Shown: positions 1 through 8,643, numbered from the stretch's first letter. The stretch: DNA of 37,387 nt from Chitinophagaceae bacterium UBA2793 (GCA_002352045.1 DEHT01000050.1:18938-56324); one strand, 5' to 3'. Translations and numbers: made by a program. The notes: generated by a model from the letters alone, not told the origin.

Positions 1-2283
1 GAAGTGCTGAACCTTGATCCCAAAACAACTAAGCGAATAGTTTTTCACGAAATTACCAAGCCGGCCATTCAAAAAGCCGTGCAAAATCCACGAACTATCA
101 ATATGGCATTGGTAGATGCACAGCAGGCACGTCGTGTGGTAGATAGATTGGTTGGGTTTGAACTTAGCCCGGTTTTGTGGCGAAAAATTGGCAGACAAGG
201 TGGTTTAAGTGCAGGCAGGGTTCAAAGTGTAGCTGTAAAATTAATTGTAGAAAAAGAAAGAGATATAAATGCATTTGTACCGGTGGGCAGTTTTAAAATT
301 GAAGCCTCACTGGCTGCAAAAGATTTAAATAATCGTTCGGTAAATTTTAAAGCAGAAGGAAACAGGTTTACAATAGAAACAGATGCCCAGGCCTTTTTAG
401 AAAGCTGCAAGGGCGCCGAGTATAAGGTTAAAGACATACAGGTTCGTCCGGGCAAACGTACGCCTGCTGCGCCTTTTACTACTTCTACTCTTCAGCAGGA
501 AGCCAGTAGAAAATTGGGATATGGCGTAAGTAAAACTATGTTGCTTGCACAAAAATTGTACGAAAGCGGAAAGATTACTTATATGCGTACCGACAGTGTG
601 AACCTGAGTGATACGGCAAGAGAAGCCATCAAAGCAACCATCCAAAGCAATTTTGGAAATGAATATTTGCAGGAGCGTCGTTATAAAAATAAAAACGAAA
701 GTGCACAAGAGGCACACGAAGCTATTCGACCTACCTATATGGAAAACCAATCTGCAGGCGACCCCGAAACCAACCGACTGTATGAATTAATTTGGAAACG
801 CACCATTGCAAGTCAAATGAGCGATGCAGAGTTTGAAAAAACCACGGCTAAAATAAATATCAGTACCAATAACGAAGAATTAACTGCAACAGGTGAAGTT
901 TTAAAATTTGATGGATTTTTAAAAGTTTATATGGAAGGCAACGATGAAGAAGAAAATGAAGAAGGCGAAAGCCGCTTGCCCAACCTTACAGTAGGCCAGC
1001 AATTGGAGTTTAATGAAATGACGGCAACAGAAAAATTTACCAAACATTCAGCCCGTTATACAGAAGCATCGTTGGTAAAAAAATTAGAAGAATTGGGCAT
1101 TGGCCGCCCCAGTACCTACGCCCCTACCATTTCTACCATTATTAAAAGAAACTATGTAGAAAAGAAAGATAAGGATGCAGTAAAAAGAAATTTCAGAATA
1201 TTAAAATTGAAAGCCGACACCGTAAGCAAGGTTACAGCAATTGAAAATACAGGGGCAGAAAAAGCAAAGTTATTCCCTACCGACCTGGGCTTGGTAGTTA
1301 CCGATTTTTTGAACCAGCATTTTAAAGATGTAATGGATTATTCCTTTACTGCCAATATTGAAAAAGAATTTGATGAAATAGCCGATGGCAAAATGAAATG
1401 GAATAAAATGGTAGGCGAATTTTACGAGCCATTCCATGAAGGTGTAGAACATACTTTGGAAAATGCCGAACGTGCAGTAGGTGAAAGAGTATTGGGCGTG
1501 AGTGAAGATGGCAAGGCCATTACAGCCCGAATGGGCCGCTATGGACCAATGGTTCAAATTGGTTCGCAAACCGATGAAGAAAAACCAAAATTTGCAAAGC
1601 TTAAGGCTACTCAAAGTATTGAAACCATTAGCCTTGAAGAGGCCATGGATTTGTTTAAGCTCCCATTGAATTTGGGAGAATACGAAGGGCTGGAATTGAG
1701 CGTAAACATTGGTCGTTTTGGCCCTTATGTAAAATGGGGCGAACAATTTATTTCTTTACCAAAGGGTGAAGAACCTACAGAAGTTGATTTGAACAGAGCC
1801 ATAGAAGTAATAAAAGCCAAACAAGTAGAAGATGCTCCAATTGGATTTTACGATGAAAAACCAATTACCAAAGGCAAAGGACGATTTGGCCCTTTTATAA
1901 AATGGAACGATTTATTCATCAACGTACCAAGGGCATATAATTTTGATGCGCTTACGCAAAAGGACTGCGATGAATTGATTGCCAAAAAAATTGAAAAAGA
2001 AGCCAACCGTTTTATTCAACAATGGCCCGAAGAAAAAATTGCAATTGAAAATGGCCGCTGGGGCCCATTTATCCGCTTTGGAAAAAAAATGTTGAAACTT
2101 ATGGCCGGCCCCGAAGGCAAGTACACAGCAGAGCAATTAGCCACAATTGATTTGGAGGAAATTAAAAAAATGATTGTAGCCCAGGAACCCAAAGCTTTTG
2201 ATAAAAAAACAAAAGCGGCTCCAAAGAAAAAGGCCGCTACCAAAAAAGCAGCTACCAAAAAATCTGTTACTAAAAAGAAATAA
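1..2283 (+). CDS. topA: DNA topoisomerase I (type IA), 5'-truncated
   Basis: Relaxes negatively supercoiled DNA by cutting one strand through a phosphotyrosine link. The frame is already open at base 1, so the Toprim domain and the first residues are outside the window; the GTG at base 4 is internal. The active-site motif ITYMRTDS is present, with the catalytic Tyr encoded at 580-582. The conserved GRPSTYAPTIS motif follows near 1102. The C-terminal part carries four topoisomerase C-terminal repeats with GRFGPxxKW-type cores, starting near 1534, 1711, 1879 and 2053 (about 57 residues apart). It ends in a Lys/Ala-rich tail likely to bind DNA. No zinc-finger cysteine clusters are visible, as expected for this repeat-type C-terminus. 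The next gene starts 7 bases after the stop, so co-transcription is likely. Family identity is certain; only the missing 5' end limits the entry. Confidence 0.97.
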   Translation, partial: EVLNLDPKTTKRIVFHEITKPAIQKAVQNPRTINMALVDAQQARRVVDRLVGFELSPVLWRKIGRQGGLSAGRVQSVAVKLIVEKERDINAFVPVGSFKIEASLAAKDLNNRSVNFKAEGNRFTIETDAQAFLESCKGAEYKVKDIQVRPGKRTPAAPFTTSTLQQEASRKLGYGVSKTMLLAQKLYESGKITYMRTDSVNLSDTAREAIKATIQSNFGNEYLQERRYKNKNESAQEAHEAIRPTYMENQSAGDPETNRLYELIWKRTIASQMSDAEFEKTTAKINISTNNEELTATGEVLKFDGFLKVYMEGNDEEENEEGESRLPNLTVGQQLEFNEMTATEKFTKHSARYTEASLVKKLEELGIGRPSTYAPTISTIIKRNYVEKKDKDAVKRNFRILKLKADTVSKVTAIENTGAEKAKLFPTDLGLVVTDFLNQHFKDVMDYSFTANIEKEFDEIADGKMKWNKMVGEFYEPFHEGVEHTLENAERAVGERVLGVSEDGKAITARMGRYGPMVQIGSQTDEEKPKFAKLKATQSIETISLEEAMDLFKLPLNLGEYEGLELSVNIGRFGPYVKWGEQFISLPKGEEPTEVDLNRAIEVIKAKQVEDAPIGFYDEKPITKGKGRFGPFIKWNDLFINVPRAYNFDALTQKDCDELIAKKIEKEANRFIQQWPEEKIAIENGRWGPFIRFGKKMLKLMAGPEGKYTAEQLATIDLEEIKKMIVAQEPKAFDKKTKAAPKKKAATKKAATKKSVTKKK

Positions 2284-2290
2284 ATTTTTC

Positions 2291-2914
2291 ATGAAACGTA
2301 CCTATATAATCTTATGTACTATTCTTTTGTGTATGCAATGCTTTGCACAAAATGATAGTAATTCAACAGCAACAACAGTATTAAAAAAAGGGTTTTACAA
2401 AAGTTACCAGGAGTATTTAGATAACAATCCTTCTATAATTGCCGATTTTACAACCAAACTCTACAGGGCCAATAAAAAAGACACTACCATAATTGCCGGC
2501 AGTTATGATTTAACAACCCCCAATAAAGACATAAAAAAGCCCTGGGGTTTTTGCGATGGCGAAAATGTTTTTATTAGATATTGGTCTTTAACCGGCAACG
2601 ATTATTGGAAGTTTCAATTACCCGGACCGCATCCCTATATTTTGTTTAAACAAAAAACCATTATAGCCTCCGGTGCTCCGTTAGTAGCGTTAACATCCGC
2701 CGCAATTACTACTGCAATACCTGCTGGTTTTGATGCAATGGTGATTACAAAATCGGGTAAAGTAAAGCATGTTGGCAAAAAAGTAATGCGGTCAATATTA
2801 GCCGATCAACCGGCATTATTAGCGGAATTTAAGAAAGAAGTAAAAGTAATGTCTAACAGCTTTCGAATAAAATACCTCAAGATGTATAGCGAAGCTGTGG
2901 CAGGAAAAAAGTAA
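2291..2914 (+). CDS. secreted hypothetical protein
   Basis: A 207-residue protein with an N-terminal signal peptide (MKRTYIILCTILLCMQCFAQ, cleavage probably after AQ). The open frame extends upstream into topA, but the ATG at 2291 is chosen because it begins the signal peptide and lies 7 bases after the topA stop. The mature part begins with a motif resembling KKGFYKSYQEYLDNNPSI that I associate with uncharacterised Bacteroidota secreted proteins. A hydrophobic Ala/Thr-rich stretch near residues 130-150 could be a membrane segment or a buried helix. The tail is Lys-rich. It converges on the serine dehydratase gene with an 18-base gap. No function can be assigned. Confidence 0.8.
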   Translation: MKRTYIILCTILLCMQCFAQNDSNSTATTVLKKGFYKSYQEYLDNNPSIIADFTTKLYRANKKDTTIIAGSYDLTTPNKDIKKPWGFCDGENVFIRYWSLTGNDYWKFQLPGPHPYILFKQKTIIASGAPLVALTSAAITTAIPAGFDAMVITKSGKVKHVGKKVMRSILADQPALLAEFKKEVKVMSNSFRIKYLKMYSEAVAGKK

Positions 2915-2932
2915 ATGGAATTGCCGAAAGCA

Positions 2933-4360
2933 TCAGCATTCACTTAATCCTAAGGGTACATTTACGGCTAAGCCTCCATCGGCAGTTTCTTTGTATTTGC
3001 TGTTCATGTCTAGTGCAGTATCCCACATGGTTTTAATAACGCCATCCAGGCTAACCTTTGCAAAATCAGGTGCACTTTGCAAAGCCAGTTGACTGGCAGT
3101 AATTGCTTTTATAGCCCCCATGGTATTTCTTTCTATACAGGGAATTTGAACAAGCCCGGCAATTGGATCGCAGGTCATTCCTAAATGATGTTCCATAGCA
3201 ATTTCACCGGCCATTAAAGCCTGTCGTTGAGTACCACCCAGGCATTCTGTAAGAGCGGCTGCGGCCATTGCACTACTTACTCCAATTTCGGCCTGGCATC
3301 CGCCCATTGCTGCCGAAATGGTAGCTCCTTTTTTAAAAATACTTCCTACTTCCGAAGCGGTGGCTAAAAACTGTATAATCTTTTCGTTGTTATCGCCTCC
3401 ACAAAAACTTATGTAATAATGCAGCACTGCAGGAATTACACCGGCAGCGCCATTGGTAGGAGCAGTAACCACTCTGCCAAAAGAAGCATTTTCTTCATTC
3501 ACTGCTAAAGCAAAACAACTCACCCAGTCTAAAATATAATTAAAATTATTTCCTCCTGCTTTTATCGCATTTGCCCATTCAAGGTAATTAGTATAAGGTT
3601 TACCCTCCATTAATTTTTTGTTTACAGCCGGCGCCCTTCTTCTAACCTGTAACCCGCCGGGTAAAAAACCTTCGGTATGGCAGCCTCTGTAAATACATTC
3701 CTGCATCACACGCCAAATGTTTAACAAGCCGTCTTTTGTTTGTTGTTCGGGCCTCCAGGCAGCTTCATTTTCCATTACTACTTCATGGATGGCCATGCCC
3801 GTTTTTCGGCACCAGTGCAGTAAATCTTTAGCCGTATTTATTGGAAAGGGCAGTTCAACCATTGCATTGCCTGCATTGGCTTCTCCCTCCTGCTGTACAA
3901 AACCACCGCCAATGGAATAATAAGTTTCTGCAAAAGTTTCACCATTATTTAGCTTCACTAAAAAGCTCAACCCATTGGGATGAAAGGGCAATGATTCTGC
4001 CATTAGAAATTCAATATCCTCAACAGGATTAAAGTTTATTTCATGCCTTCCTGCCAATATTAATTTTTTCATTGCCTTTATATCGGCAATTTTTGCATCA
4101 ATATTATTTACATCAAATGTTACGGGATCATCGCCACTTAGGCCCAATTGCACGGCCACATCTGTACCATGTCCAACACCTGTTTTTGCCAAAGAACCGT
4201 ACAACAATACTTCCAGGTCAATTACCTGCTGAAGTAAATTTTTAGCTTCCAGTTTTTGGGTAAACATTTGAGCAGCCCGCCAGGGACCAAGCGTATGGCT
4301 ACTGCTGGGGCCAACCCCAATTTTAAACATATCAAAAACTGAAATAGATTCCTGGCTCAC
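2933..4360 (-). CDS. sdaA: L-serine ammonia-lyase (iron-sulfur dependent, single chain)
   Basis: Deaminates L-serine to pyruvate and ammonia in the cytosol using a [4Fe-4S] cluster. The 475-residue chain holds the beta domain (residues about 1-160, starting with GVGPSSSHTLGPW) and the alpha domain in one polypeptide. Likely cluster ligands are Cys355, Cys397 and Cys408, with 42- and 11-residue spacing as in the structurally studied Legionella enzyme. The last residue is Cys475; in that enzyme a C-terminal Cys folds into the active site and ligates the fourth iron, so the same tail-in-mouth arrangement is inferred. An FKBP lipoprotein gene lies upstream on the same strand, but a strong terminator separates the two, so this gene probably has its own promoter. 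No TAnnTTTG element is seen in the short gap. Confidence 0.95.
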   Translation of the reverse strand: MSQESISVFDMFKIGVGPSSSHTLGPWRAAQMFTQKLEAKNLLQQVIDLEVLLYGSLAKTGVGHGTDVAVQLGLSGDDPVTFDVNNIDAKIADIKAMKKLILAGRHEINFNPVEDIEFLMAESLPFHPNGLSFLVKLNNGETFAETYYSIGGGFVQQEGEANAGNAMVELPFPINTAKDLLHWCRKTGMAIHEVVMENEAAWRPEQQTKDGLLNIWRVMQECIYRGCHTEGFLPGGLQVRRRAPAVNKKLMEGKPYTNYLEWANAIKAGGNNFNYILDWVSCFALAVNEENASFGRVVTAPTNGAAGVIPAVLHYYISFCGGDNNEKIIQFLATASEVGSIFKKGATISAAMGGCQAEIGVSSAMAAAALTECLGGTQRQALMAGEIAMEHHLGMTCDPIAGLVQIPCIERNTMGAIKAITASQLALQSAPDFAKVSLDGVIKTMWDTALDMNSKYKETADGGLAVNVPLGLSEC

Positions 4361-4380
4361 TTGATTGAATTAAATATTTC

Positions 4381-4412
4381 TTAAAAAAAACCTGCACTTT
4401 AAATGCAGGTTT
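4381..4412 (-). terminator. intrinsic terminator after the FKBP lipoprotein gene
   Basis: Arms 4389-4396 and 4404-4411 form a perfect 8-bp stem with a 7-base loop. Reading on the minus strand it is followed by eight T (complement of A at 4383-4390). It sits 31 bases past the stop of the 4443-4943 gene and before the serine dehydratase start. Confidence 0.85.
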
Positions 4413-4442
4413 ATGAGTACTAATGTAATTAAATATTTTGGT

Positions 4443-4943
4443 TTATTGAATGCTTATTAATTCAACTTCAAACTTTAGATAAGAACCGGCCGGAATAATA
4501 ATTGCACCGGCATTATTGGTTATGTTTTGATACCCATAACCCAACGATGGCGGAATGTACATATCAATTTTACCACCTGCTTTAATAAGAGGTAACAATT
4601 TTTGCCAGCCTACTATTAAACCTCCTAAAGGAAAGGAAACAGGGGTTGTACTTTCGTCAAACAATTGACCCGATGGAAAAAATGTTCCTCTATACTTTAC
4701 GGTGATACCCGAACAAACATTGGCTGAACCACTACCCGTACCAGGGGTATGAATTACATAATAGGCACCACTGCTATGCATTACCGTATCGGCTACTGCG
4801 GCAGCAGAAAGGTATGCAGATAATTGTGCCCTTTCATTTGCAGGAGCTGTAGCAGTTGATTCTCTATATGGACAATTATCGTCTTTTTTACAAGATGCTG
4901 CCAATAGAGATAAAGAGATAAATAATAAACCGAGTTTTTTCAT
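4443..4943 (-). CDS. FKBP-type peptidyl-prolyl cis-trans isomerase lipoprotein
   Basis: A 166-residue lipoprotein predicted to catalyse proline isomerisation in secreted proteins. The N-terminus MKKLGLLFISLSLLAASC is a lipoprotein signal peptide with lipobox LAASC, so Cys18 is the lipidation site. The FKBP domain covers about residues 65-166. Visible hallmarks are a VKYRGTFFPSGQLFDES segment, a GWQKLLPLIKAGGKIDMYIPPSLGYG segment (usually VIPGW.EGL..M..G.......P..LAYG) and a final LKFEVELISI strand. The GYGYQN-type loop is conserved but several FK506-pocket aromatics are replaced, so activity is not certain. It lies 41 bases after a small membrane-protein gene on the same strand and ends at a clear terminator. 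Confidence 0.9.
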   Translation of the reverse strand: MKKLGLLFISLSLLAASCKKDDNCPYRESTATAPANERAQLSAYLSAAAVADTVMHSSGAYYVIHTPGTGSGSANVCSGITVKYRGTFFPSGQLFDESTTPVSFPLGGLIVGWQKLLPLIKAGGKIDMYIPPSLGYGYQNITNNAGAIIIPAGSYLKFEVELISIQ

Positions 4944-4984
4944 TGATTAAATAAAATTAGTGAAGTATAATAAAGACATTCTTT

Positions 4985-5323
4985 TTACAATTCTGCTGCT
5001 TGTTCTTTTTTTTCTTTTTGTTTTAGTTCCAAATAAAGCTGCTCGTTCATTTCCCATTTAAAATGCATTCGAAAATAAGAGAAAAATAAAATACAAATGA
5101 GTACGGCTATAACTGCCATCATAAAAGAGCCTGCACTGCTACCCGAAATTTTAGCATACCAATCGGGAAACCATAAATAAACCACCAATACAAATAAAAT
5201 AATGGGCAATCCAAATACAATTGCCATTGGTAAGCCGTTAATAAATTTTGAAGAAAAACGGCTCTGTATTTCTCGCTCCTGCTCCCAGTAGCGAATAAAC
5301 AAGCGTTCTTTTTCTGTAATCAT
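4985..5323 (-). CDS. small two-helix membrane protein
   Basis: A 112-residue protein when started at the ATG at 5323 (MITEKERLFIRYWEQERE). An upstream in-frame extension of six residues exists but lacks support. Two hydrophobic segments are visible: about residues 32-51 (PMAIVFGLPIILFVLVVYLW) and 67-86 (SFMMAVIAVLICILFFSYF). They are flanked by a charged N-terminal helix and a charged, Glu/Lys-rich C-terminal helix likely to lie in the cytosol. It is probably co-transcribed with the downstream FKBP gene. A TATTTTTG sequence ends only four bases before the start codon, which would imply a nearly leaderless mRNA. I do not recognise a characterised family. Confidence 0.75.
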   Translation of the reverse strand: MITEKERLFIRYWEQEREIQSRFSSKFINGLPMAIVFGLPIILFVLVVYLWFPDWYAKISGSSAGSFMMAVIAVLICILFFSYFRMHFKWEMNEQLYLELKQKEKKEQAAEL

Positions 5324-5377
5324 GCGGCAAAAATAACACAAAAAAAAGCTTTGCTTGGCTATATTCTCATTTATAAA

Positions 5378-5385
5378 TAAGTTTG
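5378..5385 (+). promoter_or_regulatory. candidate promoter -7 element (TAAGTTTG)
   Basis: Matches the Bacteroidota TAnnTTTG -7 consensus, 19 bases before the ATG of the HU-like/SPOR gene. A -33 element is not clear: TTTG at 5350-5353 is 24 bases away and CTTG at 5354-5357 is 20 bases away. Confidence 0.45.
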
Positions 5386-5404
5386 TTACGATAAATCATA
5401 TATT

Positions 5405-6310
5405 ATGAAAATAGAGCAACTGGTTGTTCAATACCTGTACAAACACAAACAAGTATCCATACAGGATATCGGACAATTTAGCATTGGCACTAATGTAATA
5501 ATTCCAACGGAAGGCGATAAAGACTATAGTTTGCCGGAAGGAGCCATTCATTTTGAATTCGATAAAAATGCACCGGCAGATGAAGGGCTTATTGATTTCA
5601 TTAAAGAACAAAGTGGTAAAATTCGCTCATTGGCAGCATCCGATCTTGAATCTTATAGCATTCTAACCCGCCAGTTTTTAAACATTGGCAAACCATTATA
5701 TATTGAGGGTTTGGGCACACTTCAAAAAACGCAATACGGTACTTTCAATTTTACCCAGGGAACACATATCAGCACTTTAAAATCCGAGGGAGGGCCTATC
5801 GTCATAAAAGAAAAAATAAAAGAAGACATTAGTTTTGCTTCCGAAGCAAAAAAAACTTCATCTGTAAAAGGTTGGATGATTGCTATCCTGAGTATTTTTA
5901 TTTTATCGGCAGCAGCAGCAGTGTACTACTATTTCACAAAAGAAAAAGATGAAAAAGTTACCGAGGCAGTACAAGAGCCTTCTGATAACGACAGCACTAA
6001 TCTTTCTACAACAAATGTACCTGCTATACCGGATTCAATTAAACAGAAAGACAGTATAGTATCTACAACTAAACTACCTTCACCTGATGGCAGTACATTT
6101 AAAATTGTAATAAAAGAATACCCAACAAAAGTAGCGGCAGAAAAAGCAGCATCAAAACTTAAAAGTTGGGGGCATACAGTGTTACTTGAAACTAAAGATT
6201 CTTCTACATATACAGTAGCTATGCCTTTTACCACAGCACTAAGCGATACATTGCGTGCTAAGGATTCGCTAAAGAAATTTTTTGGAGGAAAGCCATATAT
6301 TAAATTGTAA
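5405..6310 (+). CDS. HU-like (CCDC81-type) membrane protein with SPOR domain
   Basis: A 301-residue protein with three visible parts. Residues 1 to about 135 resemble the paired bacterial HU/CCDC81-like domains, from the opening IEQLVVQYLYKHKQVSIQDIG to a second block ending GKPLYIEGLGTLQ. Residues about 156-177 (GWMIAILSIFILSAAAAVYYYF) are one transmembrane helix. After a low-complexity Ser/Thr/Asp linker (about 185-228), residues about 231-301 form a SPOR domain, which in other proteins binds denuded peptidoglycan glycans. The orientation implied is HU-like part in the cytosol and SPOR part in the periplasm. Its role is unknown; a link between the nucleoid or an internal scaffold and the septal wall is only an inference. 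The YhhN gene starts 7 bases later, suggesting an operon. Confidence 0.85.
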   Translation: MKIEQLVVQYLYKHKQVSIQDIGQFSIGTNVIIPTEGDKDYSLPEGAIHFEFDKNAPADEGLIDFIKEQSGKIRSLAASDLESYSILTRQFLNIGKPLYIEGLGTLQKTQYGTFNFTQGTHISTLKSEGGPIVIKEKIKEDISFASEAKKTSSVKGWMIAILSIFILSAAAAVYYYFTKEKDEKVTEAVQEPSDNDSTNLSTTNVPAIPDSIKQKDSIVSTTKLPSPDGSTFKIVIKEYPTKVAAEKAASKLKSWGHTVLLETKDSSTYTVAMPFTTALSDTLRAKDSLKKFFGGKPYIKL

Positions 6311-6317
6311 AAAATAA

Positions 6318-6992
6318 ATGAAACTTTTTTTACAACGCTATTTTTTAGGAGCATTTGTAATTGTTACTGTTTTGCACTTATGTGCTATTGTATTTCATTA
6401 TGAAGATGGAAGATTTTTTACTAAGCCCTTACTTATGCCCTTACTGGCAGCAGCCGTATTTAATACAGCAACATCTTTAAATAGAAACATTATTATTGTT
6501 GCACTACTTTTTTCATTTGCCGGTGATTGTTTTTTAATGTTCGATTATATCAATCCTTCCTTTTTTATTTTTGGGCTTCTAAGCTTTTTGCTTACGCATG
6601 TGTTGTACATTTTTTATTTTTTAAAGCTAAAAGAATCCAACCCTTCCATATTTAAAACCAATATTTGGTTGTTGGTTTTAGTGCTGGGGTATGGTTTTGC
6701 CTTGCTGTATTTATTGTTTCCACATCTTGGCTCCCTTACCCTTCCTGTAATTGTTTATGCAATAATTATATGCAGTATGTTACTTGCAGCGCTTCATATA
6801 TATAATAGTGTTTCCAAGACAACTGCTTGTTTTTTCGTAACAGGAGCTACTCTTTTTGTAGTTTCGGATAGTTTGCTTGCTATAAATAAATTTATGCATC
6901 CTTTTAACTTGGCATCTTTTTTAATTATGCTCACTTATTGTGCAGCACAATATTTTATTGTAAAAGGATTTTTACTAAACCAAAAAGCATAA
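6318..6992 (+). CDS. YhhN family integral membrane protein (lysoplasmalogenase-like)
   Basis: A 224-residue polytopic protein, about eight hydrophobic helices and almost no soluble domain. Family hallmarks seen are KPLLMPLLAA near residue 36, LLFSFAGDCFLMF near residues 63-75, and ATLFVVSDSLLAINKF near residues 178-193; the last two carry the acidic residues conserved in this family. Animal members (TMEM86) hydrolyse the vinyl-ether bond of lysoplasmalogens; the bacterial role is less certain. It follows the HU-like/SPOR gene by 7 bases and ends just before a bidirectional terminator. Confidence 0.85.
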   Translation: MKLFLQRYFLGAFVIVTVLHLCAIVFHYEDGRFFTKPLLMPLLAAAVFNTATSLNRNIIIVALLFSFAGDCFLMFDYINPSFFIFGLLSFLLTHVLYIFYFLKLKESNPSIFKTNIWLLVLVLGYGFALLYLLFPHLGSLTLPVIVYAIIICSMLLAALHIYNSVSKTTACFFVTGATLFVVSDSLLAINKFMHPFNLASFLIMLTYCAAQYFIVKGFLLNQKA

Positions 6993-7016
6993 AAAAAGCT
7001 CCCGATTAGGAGCTTT
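6991..7016. terminator. bidirectional intrinsic terminator
   Basis: Arms 6995-7002 and 7009-7016 form a perfect 8-bp stem with a 6-base loop. The minus-strand reading is followed by T (complement of seven A at 6991-6997), so it best serves the 7038-8643 minus unit. Plus-strand reading gives a weak T-rich tail after the YhhN gene. Confidence 0.8.
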
Positions 7017-7037
7017 AATTTATTCAATTAATATATT

Positions 7038-7217
7038 TCATCTAAGCACTACTCTTTCCGATTCCAGCACGGTGCTATCGGTTCTTACGGCCTTAATAAA
7101 TAATATGGTTTCGCCCTGCGGCTCAATAGCTATGTCATCTTCTTTTTTGCAGGATGTAAATATTACCGAAGATGTAAACAATGCAAGTGCTACTATTTTG
7201 AAAGATTTATTTTTCAT
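7038..7217 (-). CDS. small lipoprotein (59 residues)
   Basis: A short gene read directly from the minus strand. It begins MKNKSFKIVALALFTSSVIF and continues TSCKKEDD, which is a lipoprotein signal with Cys23 as the lipidation site and an acidic stretch right after it. The rest (about 36 residues) is soluble and ends in SERVVLR. The start codon is at 7217, 49 bases after the stop of the beta-helix gene, and the stop is 22 bases before a strong minus-strand terminator, so the two genes probably form one transcript. The function is unknown. Confidence is good because signal peptide, lipobox, position and terminator all agree. Confidence 0.75.
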   Translation of the reverse strand: MKNKSFKIVALALFTSSVIFTSCKKEDDIAIEPQGETILFIKAVRTDSTVLESERVVLR

Positions 7218-7266
7218 ATAAGGATATTTTTTGAATTTTAGTTAAACGATTACAGCTATTATTGCA

Positions 7267-8643
7267 TTACTGAGCAATAGTGATGGTTTGTGTATATGTT
7301 TTTAGTCCTATTAATTGCCCCTCGGGAATGATAACTTTTAAAACCCTTTGTACACCATTTTCCTGCACTATTATTTCATAATGATCCAGGTCGGCATCTT
7401 CTTCTACTACAAATGTTACCTTGTAGGTTTTATCGCTTACTTTAGATGCGGCAAGCGAAACAAATTTTACAGGCAAAGCACCCACCGCTTCACAAAGCAA
7501 TGCATTGTTGGATATAACGCTATTTGCAGGATTGGCTTTTATATAAGAGGTTAGCCAATTGGCAGGTGGAGACGCAATACATAATTTATTATTGTCAACA
7601 AATGCCGGGTTTGAATTATTAGAATAACCTGTAACAAAAATGGCACCGGCAGGTTTTGGCTTAATTACTTTGTTATTATAAATCCTTGCTGTTTGTTTGG
7701 GGTTGGTTTCAACATGAGTAATATAATCGCTTGCATAGATTGAATGCTGGCCATTTGCAGTACCATCCCAGCCAGTACTGTCCACAATATTATCGTAACA
7801 ATTGTTGATGCCGTAGCCAAAAAGTTCAATAGCGTTTCCGCTGCCATACATTACTTTATTATTGTAAACATCGCCACTTGTATTGCCGCCCAAAATAATA
7901 CCGGCTTGCTGCGATGGCTTATTTAACATACCAAAACTCTTAATGGTGTTATTAAAAATTTTAGTACCGTTTCTTGCATTTGAAACCTGGATACCATCCC
8001 ACTGGCAGCGTTCTACTATACAATTACTAATTTCCACGCTATCCATTCTAATCGGCACCCGGTTTACACCATTATAAACAATACCGTCTGGTGAAGTATG
8101 CCCCACATACATTCCTTCGCCATTGATATCATGAATCCATAAATTTCTAAAAATCATTTTGGTCATAACATAACCCGGCTGCCAGGTTTCGGGATCGGCT
8201 GCATCATAATCGGTTTTGCAATAAACGCCCAATGAGCCTCCGCTTATTTCCATATTTTCCGCAGTTATATGATGGCTTTTTGAAATAGCCAAAGCACCGC
8301 CTATAATTTTAATTCCATATTGAGTGGGTCCACCCCAAACTTTAATATAGCGGCAATTGTTTCTAAACCGGAAAACCGGAGTAGTTACAGTTGTTTGAGG
8401 CATTATTACCAGGGGGCGGCAGGCATCGCCACCCACATTGTAAAATTCAATTACAGAATAATTGGTTCCGGTAATTTTAATTGTGTCCCCACCTTTCCAG
8501 GCTGAGCCATTGGGACGATAAATTTCACCGGGGGCTGCGGTTTGAGAAAGATAATAAGTTCGAGGTGCATCTGAGTTGCACTGTGCACTGGATTGTTTGC
8601 TACCAATAAGTAGCAAAAACCCAAACAGGAGTTTTTTTGTCAT
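7267..8643 (-). CDS. secreted right-handed parallel beta-helix protein
   Basis: A 458-residue secreted protein with signal peptide MTKKLLFGFLLLIGSKQSSA. The body (about residues 90-370) has the pattern of PbH1 beta-helix repeats: recurring xIxNNxI/V strands such as MDSVEISNCIVERCQWDGIQV, TKIFNNTIKSFG, GDVYNNKVMYGSGNAIELFGYG and ARIYNNKVIKPKPAGAIF. Such folds occur in pectate lyases, other polysaccharide-active enzymes and adhesins; no catalytic set can be identified here, so the substrate is unknown. The C-terminus (from ALPVKFVSLAASKVSDKTYKV) resembles the beta-sandwich that often precedes a type IX secretion signal in Bacteroidota, but the protein stops at about that point and I see no obvious sorting domain after it. 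Probably co-transcribed with the small lipoprotein. Confidence 0.8.
   Translation of the reverse strand: MTKKLLFGFLLLIGSKQSSAQCNSDAPRTYYLSQTAAPGEIYRPNGSAWKGGDTIKITGTNYSVIEFYNVGGDACRPLVIMPQTTVTTPVFRFRNNCRYIKVWGGPTQYGIKIIGGALAISKSHHITAENMEISGGSLGVYCKTDYDAADPETWQPGYVMTKMIFRNLWIHDINGEGMYVGHTSPDGIVYNGVNRVPIRMDSVEISNCIVERCQWDGIQVSNARNGTKIFNNTIKSFGMLNKPSQQAGIILGGNTSGDVYNNKVMYGSGNAIELFGYGINNCYDNIVDSTGWDGTANGQHSIYASDYITHVETNPKQTARIYNNKVIKPKPAGAIFVTGYSNNSNPAFVDNNKLCIASPPANWLTSYIKANPANSVISNNALLCEAVGALPVKFVSLAASKVSDKTYKVTFVVEEDADLDHYEIIVQENGVQRVLKVIIPEGQLIGLKTYTQTITIAQ

Noticed and set aside
397..750. 117-codon open frame antisense to topA
   Set aside because: It lies fully inside the strongly conserved topA frame on the other strand and has no start context or family resemblance.
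1270..1746. 158-codon open frame antisense to topA
   Set aside because: A shadow of the topA frame; Phe/His/Ile-rich content is typical of antisense reading of AT-rich codons.
2198..2290. Upstream extension of the gene at 2291 into topA
   Set aside because: The extension reads the Lys-rich topA tail in another frame and would bury the signal peptide that begins at 2291.
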